Shown piece after piece: positions 1 through 12,105 of a stretch of DNA of 64,000 nt; position 1 is the stretch's first letter, and every line of letters begins with the position of its first letter. Origin of the DNA: Cichorium intybus (Eukaryota; Streptophyta; Magnoliopsida; Asterales; Asteraceae); the NCBI GenBank assembly GCA_023525715.1, contig CM042015.1:87109750-87173749 (forward strand). The letters are read 5' to 3'. The position numbers were made by a program, and so were the translations under genes. The notes beneath the pieces are model-generated. The model saw only the letters and a list, made by a program, of their open reading frames with translations. It made no database searches and was not told the DNA's origin.

Positions 1-386
1 GGACATTAACACAAAGACATTGACTAAGTTGTATTATTGAAGCAACCAGGACTGTCTAGTGTTTGCTTTCCGTACCTCATTCTCATTGGACTAGTTTTTT
101 CTTGGTGTGAATATTAATGTAATGTTAGACAATGACGAGGAATAATATGAGAAAGCTAAGTAAAACTTAAAAAAGTAAAATATAATAATATATACGAATA
201 AGAATAAAAACCTAATTCTGTTATTGTGATTAGATGATTTTTCATACACAGAGGAATCAAACACATTCTGTTATCATCATTTTTATTCCGAATCATATTA
301 AACTCCATTATAACTTTGCCGATCAACTTATTTTCCGCAATTTTAAAATTTTTTTTAGGTGGCGTGTGGGCTGTCGATTGGATGTG

Positions 387-540
387 CACGTGAAAGTAAT
401 AGAACGTGGAAATGAGTAATGCTGGTGGCGCCGCTGTTCATGAGTCGCTTTCAAAAGCGTTCTAAACGTGTTTTTTTTTCTTTTTTTTTCTCCACACCGC
501 CGCTCTCTCTTTCTGCCTGCAACTCGTATAATATATAATA
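387..540 (+). promoter_or_regulatory. Promoter of the JAZ gene: G-box, AACGTG boxes, TATA box
   Basis: A perfect G-box CACGTG lies at 387-392. AACGTG elements follow at 403-408 and 465-470, and an AT-rich TATA-like stretch (TATAATATATAATA) at 527-540, about 105 bp before the start codon. G-box and AACGTG elements are known binding sites of MYC2-type bHLH factors, which activate JAZ genes in a feedback loop. Jasmonate-inducible control by MYC2 is therefore a reasonable inference, but it was not tested. Confidence 0.6.
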
Positions 541-601
541 CCTCTTTCCCTTCGCTTTATCTTGATTGTTGCTAAAAACGACACACTACCCATATTTCCT
601 C

Positions 602-603
<2 letters not shown>

Positions 604-640
<37 letters not shown>
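604..640 (+). repeat. (CT)n microsatellite in the 5' leader
   Basis: About 18 uninterrupted CT repeats end three bases before the chosen JAZ start codon at 644. Pyrimidine-rich tracts are common in plant 5' untranslated leaders. Similar sense-strand CT tracts lie upstream of the other two intact genes in this window. Confidence 0.9.
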
Positions 641-643
<3 letters not shown>

Positions 644-1771
644 ATGAGAAGGAATTGCAATTTGGAACTCCGCCTTGTGCCGCCGTCACCGTACCTTGTC
701 TCCGATCACCACCATCACGGTCAAGAAAAAACCAGGTAACGTCTTTGCCAAATCACTTTCTTTTTTACATTGTCTTGCATACTATTTTAACGCATATATA
801 TCCATGTATATTATTTTTGAAGATGATAAGTTCAACCTATTTGTTTTGTGTAAAATAAGCAACACAAATACAAAGATTTCAACTAAAACAGAAATGTGTC
901 ATACGGGATAACGGGTTGAATTATATTAGTTTAATTTATTCACACAAATAATATGAATGTTGAAATAACAATTCCTATAATAATATTTGGCATAGTAACT
1001 AATTGATAATACTCTTCTTTGGTTTTAACGAAATAGTGAGGAAATGGCTACGGTGGGTGAGGGTTTAAAGGAGAAGCAGAAGCTAACAATCTTTTATGAC
1101 GGAAGAGTCAGCGTTTGTGACGTCACAGAGTTTCAGGTAGGTTCATAGTTGTATAGAAATTTAGTGCATTTGCTTGTCACGTTATTAAAACCGCTGTGGC
1201 ACATTAATAATTGTACGGTTTTGAAGAAATAAGGTCACGTGTAGTAAAATGATGCTTACCGAACTTACTTTCTTTTCTTGATCTTTTAAAGAAGCTATAG
1301 TTATATTATATATACATGTTTTATAAGTTGCATTTTTTCATAAATGGGCTTCTTTTAATCGTAGAAGAAACACTTATTTACGCTTAAAGACTTGTGCTTC
1401 TAATTATACCCACATCAAAATTCATGTTAAAGCTCAAAGTATATTACCAATACCATTAACTAAAGTTTATGTTATTTTTTATTATCATCTCCTATGCAAC
1501 ATGTGTAGAGTTTAGATCTCGCTATTAAGTATTTAAGATAATAAGTTATATATATGAACTCTAATTGCAGGCAAGGACGATAATAAAGCTAGCAAGCGAA
1601 GAGATGGAGGAGAAATGGAGGAGATCACCGAGCTTAACCAGTTGTTTAGAGCCATCTTCACCATTGATATCGCCTCAGATGTGTAGTCCGAGTGGGCTTT
1701 CCATGAAGAGATCTTTACAGAGGTTCCTTCAAAAGAGAAAGCATAGGATTCAAACAACTTCTCCTTATTAA
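644..1771 (+). CDS. JAZ/TIFY jasmonate repressor, JAZ7/JAZ8-like
   Basis: Nuclear repressor of jasmonate signalling. The model has three exons, 644-735, 1037-1136 and 1571-1771, with GT-AG introns, giving 130 residues; Arabidopsis JAZ8 is about the same size. The N-terminus has an EAR motif, LELRL (residues 7-11), which in JAZ8 recruits TOPLESS directly. The TIFY core TIFYDG is at residues 48-53. The Jas motif SLQRFLQKRKHRIQTTSPY (112-130) fits SLX2FX2KRX2RX5PY and ends the protein. It is preceded by GLSMK instead of the LPIAR-type degron, so COI1 binding is expected to be weak and the protein stable. The start at 644 is chosen because it supplies the EAR motif and joins exon 2 in frame as codon AG|T. 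A second CACGTG at 1236-1241 lies in intron 2. Family assignment is strong; the exact orthologue is inferred. Confidence 0.9.
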
Positions 1772-2700
1772 TTAATCCCTAGCTTTGACGGACATCTTAT
1801 GATGATACATGTAGAAGTTCTAAATTTCCTTTAACAGTTTCAGTTTTCTGCTTTGGTTTGAAAGCAATGGGGTGATTACTAGAGTTTCATTAAGAATTAT
1901 GCACTGCTCGTAAGAAATGTGAATTATGTATTAGCCAAGCTTAGAAAGTGTTAAAATCATGTTGATTTCCGTTCAAAAAAGAAATCAAGTTGATTCGCTC
2001 ACCAACATTATATTCATATGTAATAGTTGAATTTATTGTTAATCAGAATCATGTATCATACAAGGAATCATATCCCATAATGAATTAATGAGCAATATAT
2101 ACAAAACAATGACATCAACACACATCACAGTCAACAACCTAATATTTTTTAGAAATTCCAAGAAAATAATCACCTGGTTCAAATAGAGGTCGTAGCGCCG
2201 CTATAGCAGTCCCAAATAGCGCAAAATCTCAAAAAATCTCGGAAAATTGCGGCTCTAATTGCGCCAGGTAGAAAACAAAACACTATTCTCCAACCGTTAT
2301 TTTGTAATACCCCGAGAACCCTTATATCGCGGCAATAGCAACATACGCGATTGACTGCTTAGATTATATCCCATGTATATTGTAAGTTAGTTCTCATCAT
2401 TATAGCATAAACGTAGTTTATCATCATAATTAGGGTGAAGGGAGTGGTTTAGGAAGGGCATCAGGGAGGGGCGATACCGACAGCTTCACCGCCCCATTGG
2501 TCGATACCATCAAAATCGAGTGAAGATCGGTAAAACCACACCACCCATCCCTTGTATCTTTCTTTCTTTCTGGACCGTTGTCGAATGGTCATATTTTTTT
2601 TAATTTAATAAAATCTTACACCATGCATCTATAAATAGCTTACACGATTTTCAAAACCTTCTATATCATTCTTTATATATCCTACACCTTTCTCCAAACT
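1772..2700. other. Intergenic; 3' side of the JAZ gene and unassigned repeat-like sequence
   Basis: The first few hundred bases are AT-rich and probably contain the JAZ 3' UTR. Around 2160-2350 there is a stretch rich in GCGC-type words (agcgccgctatagc) resembling dispersed plant repeats. 2430-2570 has a loose inverted pair (agggagtggttt / aaaaccacacca) that could be the end of the Harbinger-type remnant further right. No gene is seen. Confidence 0.4.
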
Positions 2701-2719
2701 ATAACAATATTAATTCGAT

Positions 2720-3066
2720 GGAGTACCAACGAAAAAGTTGCATTGACCAATGTTTGAGTCATAATTATTGAAGGTTCGGTTAGCGAGAACAAGCAACATT
2801 TTTTTGGAATCGAGTTATATCATATTTATAAACCAAATGGGAACTAGTGATTGTAATGTCCATCATGTGAAGTCAAAGTGGAGGGAGATGAAAAAGAAGA
2901 TCATCTACTTCAACGACACATATGGCATCAAACGTCATAGTTATCAATCAAAAGCAGACATAATTCAAACGACGCATGTTGAATATCGAAAGACTTATAA
3001 TAGACTGTTTACTCATGAGGCGCGATGGACAATTGTTAAAGATCATTCTAGTTGGACGAAATTTTA
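2720..3066 (+). pseudogene. Remnant of a MYB/SANT-like ORF of PIF/Harbinger type
   Basis: The segment 2768-3066 translates without a stop and contains HVKSKWREMKKKIIYFNDTY, then YRKTYNRLF and a WTIVKDHSSW-like end. This is the layout of the plant trihelix/SANT proteins often annotated as NAM-associated or glutathione S-transferase T3-like, which are the accessory ORF of PIF/Harbinger transposons. Upstream, in another frame, 2720-2830 reads WSTNEKVALTNV, matching the usual WT-EE-AL-KAW start of this family, so at least one frameshift and one stop separate the halves. No nuclease ORF accompanies it here. A decayed copy is the best reading. Confidence 0.5.
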
Positions 3067-3514
3067 GTCTTTTAATTTTTTTAAATGTTGTAATGTTTCT
3101 CAAGTGTTTGAATATTTTTATTAACGAATTGCAATTTAACATTGTTATTTTGAAATGTTTTATATTTTATGAATTATTTATATATATTTTTAATTTTTTT
3201 TACTTATTTAGATTATTAAAATTTGAAAAATGGTTAGAGATGTTGTGTGGGAGAAAATGGATGAAAGTATAGAGAAAATACTCATATGCCACTAAGGATG
3301 GGAGGAATGCCTTAGACCATTACCTACTCATGTATAATAATTATTCAAAATCAATGAAGAGCGCATGCACGATTTGCATGGTCTCCTTGCTGTTAGAACT
3401 TCATCTCTCCTAGGGAAAATTGTTATTACTCTCCAATGGGTAGTTTAAGATCCATTGTCAAGCATACCAAATTACTAACCACATCATCGCCCCCAAACAA
3501 AAGGCGATAAAAAA

Positions 3515-3988
3515 TGAAAAAGAGAAGGCGCGCGGTCGAACGTGATGAAGCACTTTAGTCACGTTTGGGTGTATTTATGGCACAATCTTGAATGATCTAT
3601 ATCACGCCATCTTGGGACCAAATTCGACTGCACTACACATGTGAACGACTACAAAATATCTATCAAGAAAACAAAAATTCATGATTCGGAGAATCAATTT
3701 ACTCATGTGAATACAGATGACTATCCGAACGTCTATGCCCGTTTGGAGAATTAATTAATGATGGTGGCAAAAATATTTTTTGTTTTCTTGACAATAGACA
3801 TACATTTGGATAATCATACGTAATGCATATAACTTATAAGTGAATTGATTTTCCAAAGAGACACGTGGCCCGTGAATTATTGTTGTCGGTGTGTATATCT
3901 TTCGAGATTCTGCCATAAATCTATTGAAGGACTATAGCATCCACGACCAAAGTGCTTCATCACATTCTACCATGTTCTCTTTTTCTGC
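3515..3988. repeat. Foldback / MITE-like inverted repeat
   Basis: The left arm (from about 3515, containing gtgatgaagcacttt) and the right arm (to about 3988, containing aaagtgcttcatcacatt) are reverse complements over about 45 bp with few mismatches. Inner parts also pair: the stretch holding gaaaacaaaaat near 3668-3680 matches the complement of the tttttgttttcttg stretch near 3777-3792. No ORF lies between. It is most simply a degenerate non-autonomous DNA transposon. No target duplication could be fixed. Confidence 0.5.
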
Positions 3989-5568
3989 TCATGAAAAGTA
4001 TTAGTTTTTTGGATGAAGTTTTTGATGTTATAAACGGCGAGGTGGTCACGAAATACGAGCGATGACGGAGGTTGTTCTTGGCTAGGGAATAAAATAATGA
4101 TGTTGAAGCCAATTGTTCCAAATGGTATACCTCTTGAATGTTTTTCCGTTGAATATTAGCTTTATAAAAGAAGATGGCACTCGACTATTATAACAAGGTT
4201 TAATTGTACAATAATAATATACTTATAGTTTTGACCTATGATAATAATGTATCTACATTTTCTTATTTACAATAACAATGTTTTTTATCTACAATAACGA
4301 CATAACTGGAAACTTACGATATAGTTTATTTTTACGCATGTATGTGCTTAGAGTTCTTTAAGATAACAACGATTTAGTTGCAATTCCTTACCTGTAACAA
4401 ATATAAAACAATATATCTAAATTTTACTGATAATAACAATACGTAACTAATGCATTATCTATATTTTAACGAATTTACTAATATAGGTAAAAGATATAAG
4501 TATATCACTCTTGTGAATACGTTGTGACTATCAACAAAAATCGAAGTAAGGCACATGTTAATAACATGCATATCCGCATATATACTAATTTTGACAAATT
4601 GTGCTTACCCAATCTGTTTAGAATTGATATTTTGTTAAAGTACCCTTATTTTACATGTGCTCATTACTAATTTAAAAGTATGAGAGAAATGATTATGATA
4701 GAGTAGATAAAGCATCAAGCATTTTAAATACCAAACTGGCAAACTTTGCGAAAGCTTAATTTATTTTGTAGGATTTTTATTTAAAAAAACATTTAAAACT
4801 TTATTTCACAAAACCAACTAGCAAATATGTAGAAGTATAAATTTGAGGCACATTATGCCTCATACGTACTATATGTCTCAGATGCAGTCAGACAAATAAG
4901 TACGTTCCTTTGATAGTTGTGATATCGGTTGCGAAAAATTTCAAATCCAAAGCTACTACTAGTCAAAAATAGAGTCATGCTTCGGCTTTATAATACCAAT
5001 AAGGAGTTGATCCGTACACAACAATTTTTAATCATACACAACAATAACATATTTTTTATGCATATTGTACAAGTCATCTAAAACATAAATTGATGTGTAC
5101 GGCAAAAAATTGTTGTGTAAACAAAGTTTATCCGTACACAACAATTTTTAATCATAGACAACGATGACTACATCCAACAATAGTTGAACACCGACACTGA
5201 GCTGCGAACAATGGTCTACTGTTATCAAACATATGCCTTAGAAATATTTAGAATTCATTCAACCTTCCCCACTCTCCTGAATGCATCGATCGAGACTACA
5301 AATCTCAACAAATTTGTTAAAAGACAAAAGAATAATATAAATTTTATGAATACTTTATGTGATTTAAAGTGGGTAGTTGTAACATGTTGGCGATTAATAA
5401 GCCATAAATTGTGGTTATGTCACAATCATGATTTGTCATAGCAAATATAGGTGGTTGATCATACGTTCATAAAAAAAATTTAAAACTGTTAGGATGTTTT
5501 ATATGATGTATAAAACAATCATTTACAAGATACCAAAATGACTTCACCGAAAGGCCATTTGGTTTTGA
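3989..5568. other. AT-rich intergenic sequence with a small repeat
   Basis: No supported gene. At 5011-5170 the phrase tccgtacacaacaattttt occurs twice in direct orientation, with an inverted partial copy (aaaaaattgttgtgta) between, which suggests a decayed MITE. The 85-residue open frame at 5184-5441 has no recognisable motif and is probably chance. Confidence 0.45.
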
Positions 5569-5613
5569 GTAGAAGTGGCAAGTCGGGCAGTCGTGTCGTG
5601 TTTTTAGCTGACA

Positions 5614-6136
5614 TGTAACACCCGGCTTTTAAAACAAAACACCCCTGAAAAATTTTTCATTTAAAACCAAGGTTTCAATACATAAAACCATAACAAAGGG
5701 GTATATTTTAATAAACACGGGTACAAGTGTATCAAGGAGAGTATATAATATCATAGTCTCCTTTGAAGCCGGGCTGCTACTGACAACATCTAAGAGTCCT
5801 ACTTCACATTCACGGACTCTATCTTGTCCCCTATCAGTATCAAGCTAACCTGCAGGGACAATAACAAATATCGTGAGCTATAAAGCTCAGTGAGTAATCA
5901 TATCTAACGTGTACAATAAATACATCCATATATAATTCGTTATATATGATACATATATCTATTATTTCATCAGTCAATATCAACTCCCGTTTTATAGCCT
6001 TTTCTGGCCAAACATGTATATCTGTCTGGATATCGAACCCAGACTGCTAGCCTTACCGGCTAATCGTATGTATCTCAGGATTTCACATCCTACTGTGTAG
6101 CCTTACCGGCCGAATCATGATATCATGTGATTTTCA
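5614..6136 (-). mobile_element. Truncated LTR (left copy of the array)
   Basis: About 523 bp matching the first part, in + coordinates, of the LTRs at 8580 and 14660. It breaks off near 6136 in the phrase ttttcaaata and jumps straight into sequence equivalent to 12216 of the second internal region. About 2.2 kb of LTR and 0.9 kb of internal sequence are missing. Confidence 0.85.
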
Positions 6137-6311
6137 AATACATCTTTTCAAGATGATTTTCATGTTTCCCTTTGCTTTGGAATCCACATTCACAACCACC
6201 AAGGGTTTAAATCGCTGTGATCTTCCAACTAGCTTCTGCTAATATTCAATCATTTATTTATTATTCACATTTTCAAACGTGCACACATCTTTCTGTGCTA
6301 CCCGAATCAAC

Positions 6312-6503
6312 TCAGGTAATCAATTCGTCACACTCACGCATGTGGTTGTATCTTTCAAAAGATACTCTTTCTAATTCAAGGCATCTATAGCCACATCTGT
6401 CCTTTTTGAGATGGTACAGGATTTCATACCTGAAGTCTCTAAGTAACCCATCTATCTTTGCTATCTCATATTCAACTGCTTTTTGATCAATTAAGCATTT
6501 CAA
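6312..6503 (-). pseudogene. RNase H-like pol fragment (copy 1)
   Basis: The 63-residue frame contains CLIDQKAVEYEIAKIDGLLR followed by DFRYEILYH. This matches the Gypsy RNase H region, typically LIDQKELNMRQRRWMELLKDYD and then IxYHPGKAN. The GKAN-VADALSR part is lost. Same sequence, with one substitution, at 12393-12584. Confidence 0.6.
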
Positions 6504-7464
6504 ACTCTTATGATCCTTATAACAGTAAGCTTTACACTATATCGATAGTGTTTCCAAAGCTTCAATGCCAAAATTATAGTTGCTACTGCAACATCATGCA
6601 TCTACAGTCAGATCTGAATGCATTTATTTAATCCAATTTATCTTCTCCTCTTAGCATCAAAGCTAACGTCAGAGTTTCACACAAGGTTTATTCCAAACCT
6701 TTACAAGATACATGTGGTCTTTCTACCACCCAGATTTTTTTTTGTCATTTTTATTAGTCAACTTTAATCAACTGAACAACATTCAAGGAGCAGCTTTCTA
6801 CAACTCTCCTAAATTAACCCGCCAATCCAAGGAAACTACTACTAATTTCAGTCAGATTCCAAGGCGGTTCCCTTTCTATCACAGTATCTTTTCCACTGGA
6901 TATACTTTATCATCTCTGGCTTTATTAACATGCCAAAGAGTATAAAACTTCTTTTTGCCAAATTTCATACTTGGAGAATTTTACAAATCACTTAACTTAG
7001 TGAATTAACTCCAATGTCTGGTACAAACGCACCTCATATTCGATCTGGTTTCGAGAATATCAGATTCTCAGTAGTCAATGCACATATGCATTAACTGGTC
7101 TTTCTTCTTTTCAAACAAGGTAGGGCTCCATACGATGACACATACGGTCCTAAGAGTCCCTAATACAAAAATTTCTTCTAGTTATTTTTCAACTCTGCCA
7201 TCTCTACAGATGCAAATCAATACAGAGTCTATGTAGCATGAACGGCTCTCAAATCAGCTTTATCATAGACTCTTCTCGCCAATTAGGCAGAAATCTTGGA
7301 AGTTCTTTTCAAAAGAAACATCCGTGAATTTATCTAAAGTAGTACACTACTATCACTGCTTTATTTAACTTGGTCAATACCACGTATGCCAATTATAACA
7401 TCATTCTTTTACTAACTCTTATTCGAGTTTAAGCAAAGAAAATAACCAGTATTCTCAACAACGG

Positions 7465-7677
7465 TCATTTACCATGGATTTCCATCCATTTCATTTCTGT
7501 TTTAGGAATCATACTGTTCTTATTTCTACAATTCATGGTAGCATAATTCATTGCTAACCAATTCATATGCACGATTGCTTCAAATTCACTGGTAGTCATC
7601 GGCTTCAGATTTATAGGGAAAAATGGTCCCGTAAATCCTAGGCAAACTACCTTCCAGGTGTTCAATACATAGAACAT
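7465..7677 (-). pseudogene. Aspartic protease-like pol fragment (copy 1)
   Basis: The frame reads KPMTTSEFEAIVHMNWLAMN and continues with YATMNCRNK. This corresponds to the Ty3/Gypsy protease segment FDVILGMDWLxxxxAxIDC. The GMDWL motif has become HMNWL. It is identical to 13545-13757. Confidence 0.65.
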
Positions 7678-8564
7678 ATTTGCTATCTGCTATAGCTACT
7701 TCCAACTTTTCATCCATAATCGTTGATGAAATACTCAATCAAGACATCAGTGTCACCGATCCAAAGCATAGCTTCCTGGATCAAATATAACATACACGAG
7801 TTATATTCAGAATTATATCGGAGATCATATCAGTCTCCTCATTAGCTTCTTCCACTATCTGCTGGAATGCTCAAGGTACCACTGGTTCTTTTTGACCATT
7901 CATTTCTTCTTTCTTTCCTGGATTCATTACCCGTTACTCCACATTTAGCATGTGAGTATTTCATAAAGAAGTGGTCTATAGTTGCACGCTGGAACCACTT
8001 CCGTCCCATACAATAAACTCGAGCAATTTGCCCCCATTTTCTGCAATTTCAGCATGTCAACGATAGAGTCTCAACTCTAAAATGTTCAGAGTGCTTTTCC
8101 TGCACTTCTCATGTCACATCATCTTTCGTTCTGGTCCCTTCCCTTTAAGGTTAGACCTAATTCATTTTAACTTCTTCTGAGAAGTCCACTATTATTTTCT
8201 GCTTTCCTTGTAGTCTCAACTACTGTTCTTTCACCTTGAATATCAACCAAAGTGAGCAACCGATTTCTCTATCTGACCACATCAGCTAACATTGCTCATC
8301 ATGTGGATTTCTGCTATTCATCCCCCTTTTTGCTCCTAATACAAAGAGTATTGAGAAAAGGCTGGTCCATTTCTTAGAGCTTCGCACCCTAAATGTCTTC
8401 CAAGAAGATTTACAATTCATACTTCTTATACGTCAGAAGTTAGCAACAGTTAGGTTATATATGTATAATAACATCTATATACACCTAACTATGCATCATG
8501 TCTACTATCTCAGGGTTTAAGTCCAGGAATCTACTCTATAGACACCTAGTTCACTTAAACCACG

Positions 8565-8576
8565 GCTCTGATACCA
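8565..8576 (-). other. Primer-binding site (initiator tRNA-Met)
   Basis: On the - strand TGGTATCAGAGC, immediately internal to the LTR end (GGGTGTTACA, two bases, then the site). It matches the 3' end of plant initiator tRNA-Met, the usual primer of Gypsy and Copia elements, and fixes the element as - strand. Confidence 0.85.
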
Positions 8577-9656
8577 ACTTGTAACACCCGGCTTTTAAAA
8601 CAAAACACCCCTGAAAAATTTTTCATTTAAAACCAAGGTTTCAATACATAAAACCATAACAAAGGGGTATATTTTAATAAACACGGGTACAAGTGTATCA
8701 AGGAGAGTATATAATACCATAGTCTCCTTTGAAGCCGGGCTGCTACTGACAACATCTAAGAGTCCTACTTCACAGTCACGGACTCTATCTTGTCCCCTAT
8801 CAGTATCAAGCTAACCTGCAGGGGCAATAACAAATATCGTGAGCTATAAAGCTCAGTGAGTAATCATATCTAACGTGTACAATAAATACATCCATATATA
8901 ATTCGTTATATATGATACATATATCTATTATTTTATCAGTCAATATCAACTCCCGTTTTATAGCCTTTTCTGGCCAAACATGTATATCTGTCTGGATAAC
9001 GAACCCAGACTGCTAGCCTTACCGGCTAATCGTATGTATCTCAGGATTTCACATCCTACTGTGTAGCCTTACCGGCCGAATCATGATATCATGTGATTTT
9101 CAAATCACATCGGGAAATTGTACACTTTATCATACCCAGTCTGTTATTTGCACACCAATCATATCCAGTCTGTACTGTTTTTGTCCCATCTTTCTTAGCC
9201 ATACATGACTATACTATATATCATGACTATATAAGTCATATTATTTGTCAAAGCTATACGAGCTGTACCAAAGCATTTCTAGCATATAAATCATAGCCCG
9301 CAGGCTGCATCAGTTTGGGTTCAACGACCCGGTATCGTAGCCATCATGCTGCACCATTTCTGTATAATCATATCATAGCCTTATACGCTACACCAGTTGG
9401 ATATAGCATCCAATATCATAGCCACAAGAGGCCGCACCATCTGTTAACAGTTTCTTTCACGATCAAATATGGCTCACGGGTTAGCCCGCTGTTTCCTAGA
9501 CTCACGAGTTAGCCCGCTGTTGTCTATATAAGTTTGGCTCATCAAAATAAACTATGGCTCACGGGTAAGCCCGCGGTTGCCTGAAATATATGGCTCACAG
9601 GAAAATCCCGCTGTTGCCTAGACTCACGGTTGGTTCCGGTCTTGTCTATATAAGTT

Positions 9657-9790
9657 TTATTGACTCACGGCTGGTTCCGGTCTTGTCATTTATTGACTCA
9701 CGGCTGGTTCCGGTCTTGTCATTTATTGACTCACGGCTGGTTCCGGTCTTGTCATTTATTGACTCACGGCTGGTTCGTCTTGTCATATCA
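9657..9790. repeat. 33-bp minisatellite in the LTR
   Basis: About four direct copies of a 33-bp unit containing gactcacggctggttccggt. Because 33 is a multiple of three, the unit reads as an 11-residue repeat on the + strand, but this is antisense to the element and probably not coding. LTR 14660-17330 carries the same array with slightly different copy number and substitutions. Confidence 0.85.
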
Positions 9791-10371
9791 TAGTGTATAT
9801 ATATATATGTATTGACTCACAGTTCCGTTCTTGTCATCGCAATGACTCACGGCTTATCTGGTCTTGTCGTTTACATATATTTTTACACTTGTCATATTCG
9901 TCCCTCGAAGCCATTTCAACCTGCAACAAATCAATCATCATATATCACATATGATATCAGTGAGATTACTCACCTAGATGCTAGCTGCATTTATATTCCG
10001 GTTGTTTCTTGCCTTTGCGTGCACCACAACCATTGTCCCACACCTATATAATCATTTATATACCAAATGATAATAGGTTAATAGTCATTTCAGTTGGCTC
10101 TAATGCATAAGAGTCCAATGTAACAACATTACGAACAATGTCTAGATGATAAACTTCCCATTTACCATCTTTCTTTAAATTATACATTTTTACAAAATAT
10201 ACGTATTTTGCTACAGTACTTTCGGGAGGTCGTATACGTATTCCGACAATTTTCCCCGAAGTTTCATATCATATTAGACCTATGTTTAAAATTTCAAGTC
10301 AATCGGATAAGTCTAACATCAAATTCTAAAATGAAACTTCTCTTAACAGGGGGCTGATTTTTGCTGCTGGG

Positions 10372-10452
10372 CAGAGATCGCGACCCTATCTCATTAGAGA
10401 TCGGGACTCGATGGATCGCGACCCGATCCTCTCATAGATCGCGACCCGATAA
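10372..10452. repeat. GC-rich repeat block in the LTR
   Basis: Three to four spaced copies of a gatcgcgacccgat-like unit, including atcgcgaccc and the half-palindrome gatcgcgatc variants. The copy in the next LTR is at 16397-16477. It lies downstream of the LTR TATA box in the sense direction. Confidence 0.7.
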
Positions 10453-11895
10453 TTGCTGGACAGACCAGAATCACGATTTTTATGCTACAAAAATCCCATT
10501 TTCTCATTTTAAGCCCTTAATACACGACTTAATGATCAGGGATTGTTCTAGGACTAAAACCTTTGTCTAATAACAAGTTTTTATCCATTAAAAACACCTT
10601 AATCACACAAATTCATGATTTAGGGTTCTTGGCAAAATTCTCAATTTCATCAAAAATGGCAACCTACTTCCATATTCTTTGATTAAGTCCTTTTTAGCAT
10701 GACTTAATGTAAGCATTACATCAATTTAAACACATAATCATAACTGAAATTTACAAATTTCAGTTTCTATAAAACCCATTAAGAACTTCTTCAAGAACTT
10801 GACTAAAAGGGCAATCTACATACCTTAATTGCTTGGAATTCACCATCTTCCAACAATTGATCCAAGTTCTTGCTTCAAGCTTCAAAATTCTTCCAGAAAT
10901 CGCACCCAAACCTTCTCCCGTTGCTGCACATATGGCTAGTCAAAGAAGAGAGTCAAACTCTCTATTTATACCTCCAAAATTTACAAATTTGGTCCCTAAG
11001 TTCATTTTCTTGAACTTTGACCACAAAATCAAGTTTTACTTCAATAAAACTTTCATTTCTTACAATTTGCCACAACCAACAATATTTTTCATATTTGGTC
11101 TTTCACATGGTCAAATGACCAAAATACCCTTTTGCGGTAAAACGACCCAAAATCTGTTTTTTTTATAACATTTTAAGTCCAATCTCAAAATATTATTTCA
11201 AACCAAATACTTTTCTGTCAAAAAGACCAATTTACCCTTCCAAGGTAAAATGACCATTTTACCCTTTTTATTATATTTCATAAAAAGAGTGTCTTGGCGT
11301 TACAAATTCTCCCCTCCTTCAAAAGATTTCGTCCCCGAAATCATACAAGGAGTCGAGGTACGTCTCCCTCGTTTCGCTTTCGGTCTTTCACATAATGTCG
11401 GAATCTCTATGGTATTGCCTAAGCACTTAACCATACTAGTCTTCTTATCTTGTGATTATATCACCACTTGCATATCATTCCTCCGGTTGTCCCGGGTACC
11501 TTATCTACTTATCTACCTCATTTCATTATAAGGAATTTATTGGAAATTAATACTACATCATTCCTTTCTTGTCGTCCAAAACAAATTTTAACCTTTCCAA
11601 AGGTTTACTTTTCGTATTACCACATCCCTTTACTTGGAATTTCAAAGGTTCTTGCTCAGTGATCTACATACCACTTTTATAATTTCTTAACCATTCTTCA
11701 AATTCGTTCGTACTCATCAAGTACTTTCTTCAGTTTGTGCAACAAACTAGGATCTAGCCAACGGCTTTATCACATATTCAGTCCAATAAATCGGAGATTA
11801 ACACAGTATTCCATACCATTCTTCATGTAAGTCATCAAACTATTAGCATGTAAGCTGTTATTTCTTGCAAATTCTATCTAAGATAGAAAATTTTC

Positions 11896-12105
11896 TCATC
11901 TTCTACTAGGGTCTTCTGTGCAATTTTCAAGCTCATCTTCTAAAATCTGCATCATTGAGTCGCTTTGTTCATCAACATATGGTACTTGCGGAGACTTTAT
12001 CGCAAAGTCCAGAACAATGTTGTCCCATTTCTTTATTGGGGCCAACAACGATTCAATTTCTTCACACGTTTCTAACGGTTTGACTTTACTTTGCGTACAA
12101 GTCAA
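11896..12105 (-). pseudogene. Integrase-like pol fragment
   Basis: The frame includes KVKPLETCEEIESLLAPIKK and then WDNIVLDFAIKSPQVP. This matches the Gypsy integrase segment CxxVKxxxxxPxGLLQPLxIPxWKWxxIxMDFVxxLPxTP, where the first catalytic Asp of DDE lies in MDF; here it is LDF. It is the only integrase piece left in the array. Confidence 0.7.

Larger units (their letters stand above)
6137..8579 (-). mobile_element. Internal region, first (truncated) copy
   Basis: Nearly identical to 12216-14659; I count about seven differences in 2.4 kb. It contains broken pol sequence only: an RNase H-like piece (6312-6503) and a protease-like piece (7465-7677). The integrase part present in the other copy is deleted. 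Confidence 0.8.
8580..11304 (-). mobile_element. Full LTR (middle copy)
   Basis: 2725 bp. In the sense direction (-) it has a TATA box (GGTATAAATAGAGAG, 10972-10958), a splice-donor-like AAG|GTATGTAG near 10824, a GC-rich repeated block near 10372-10452, a second donor-like AG|GTGAGTAAT near 9973, a 33-bp minisatellite (9657-9790), and the stem-loop TGAGCTTTATAGCTCA (8855-8840). The U3/R/U5 boundaries are not determined. Confidence 0.85.

Noticed and set aside
5184..5441. 85-residue + strand frame
   Set aside because: No recognisable motif and adjacent to a small MITE-like repeat.
9657..9790. Possible CRISPR-like array
   Set aside because: Units are contiguous tandem repeats without unique spacers, in a plant LTR.
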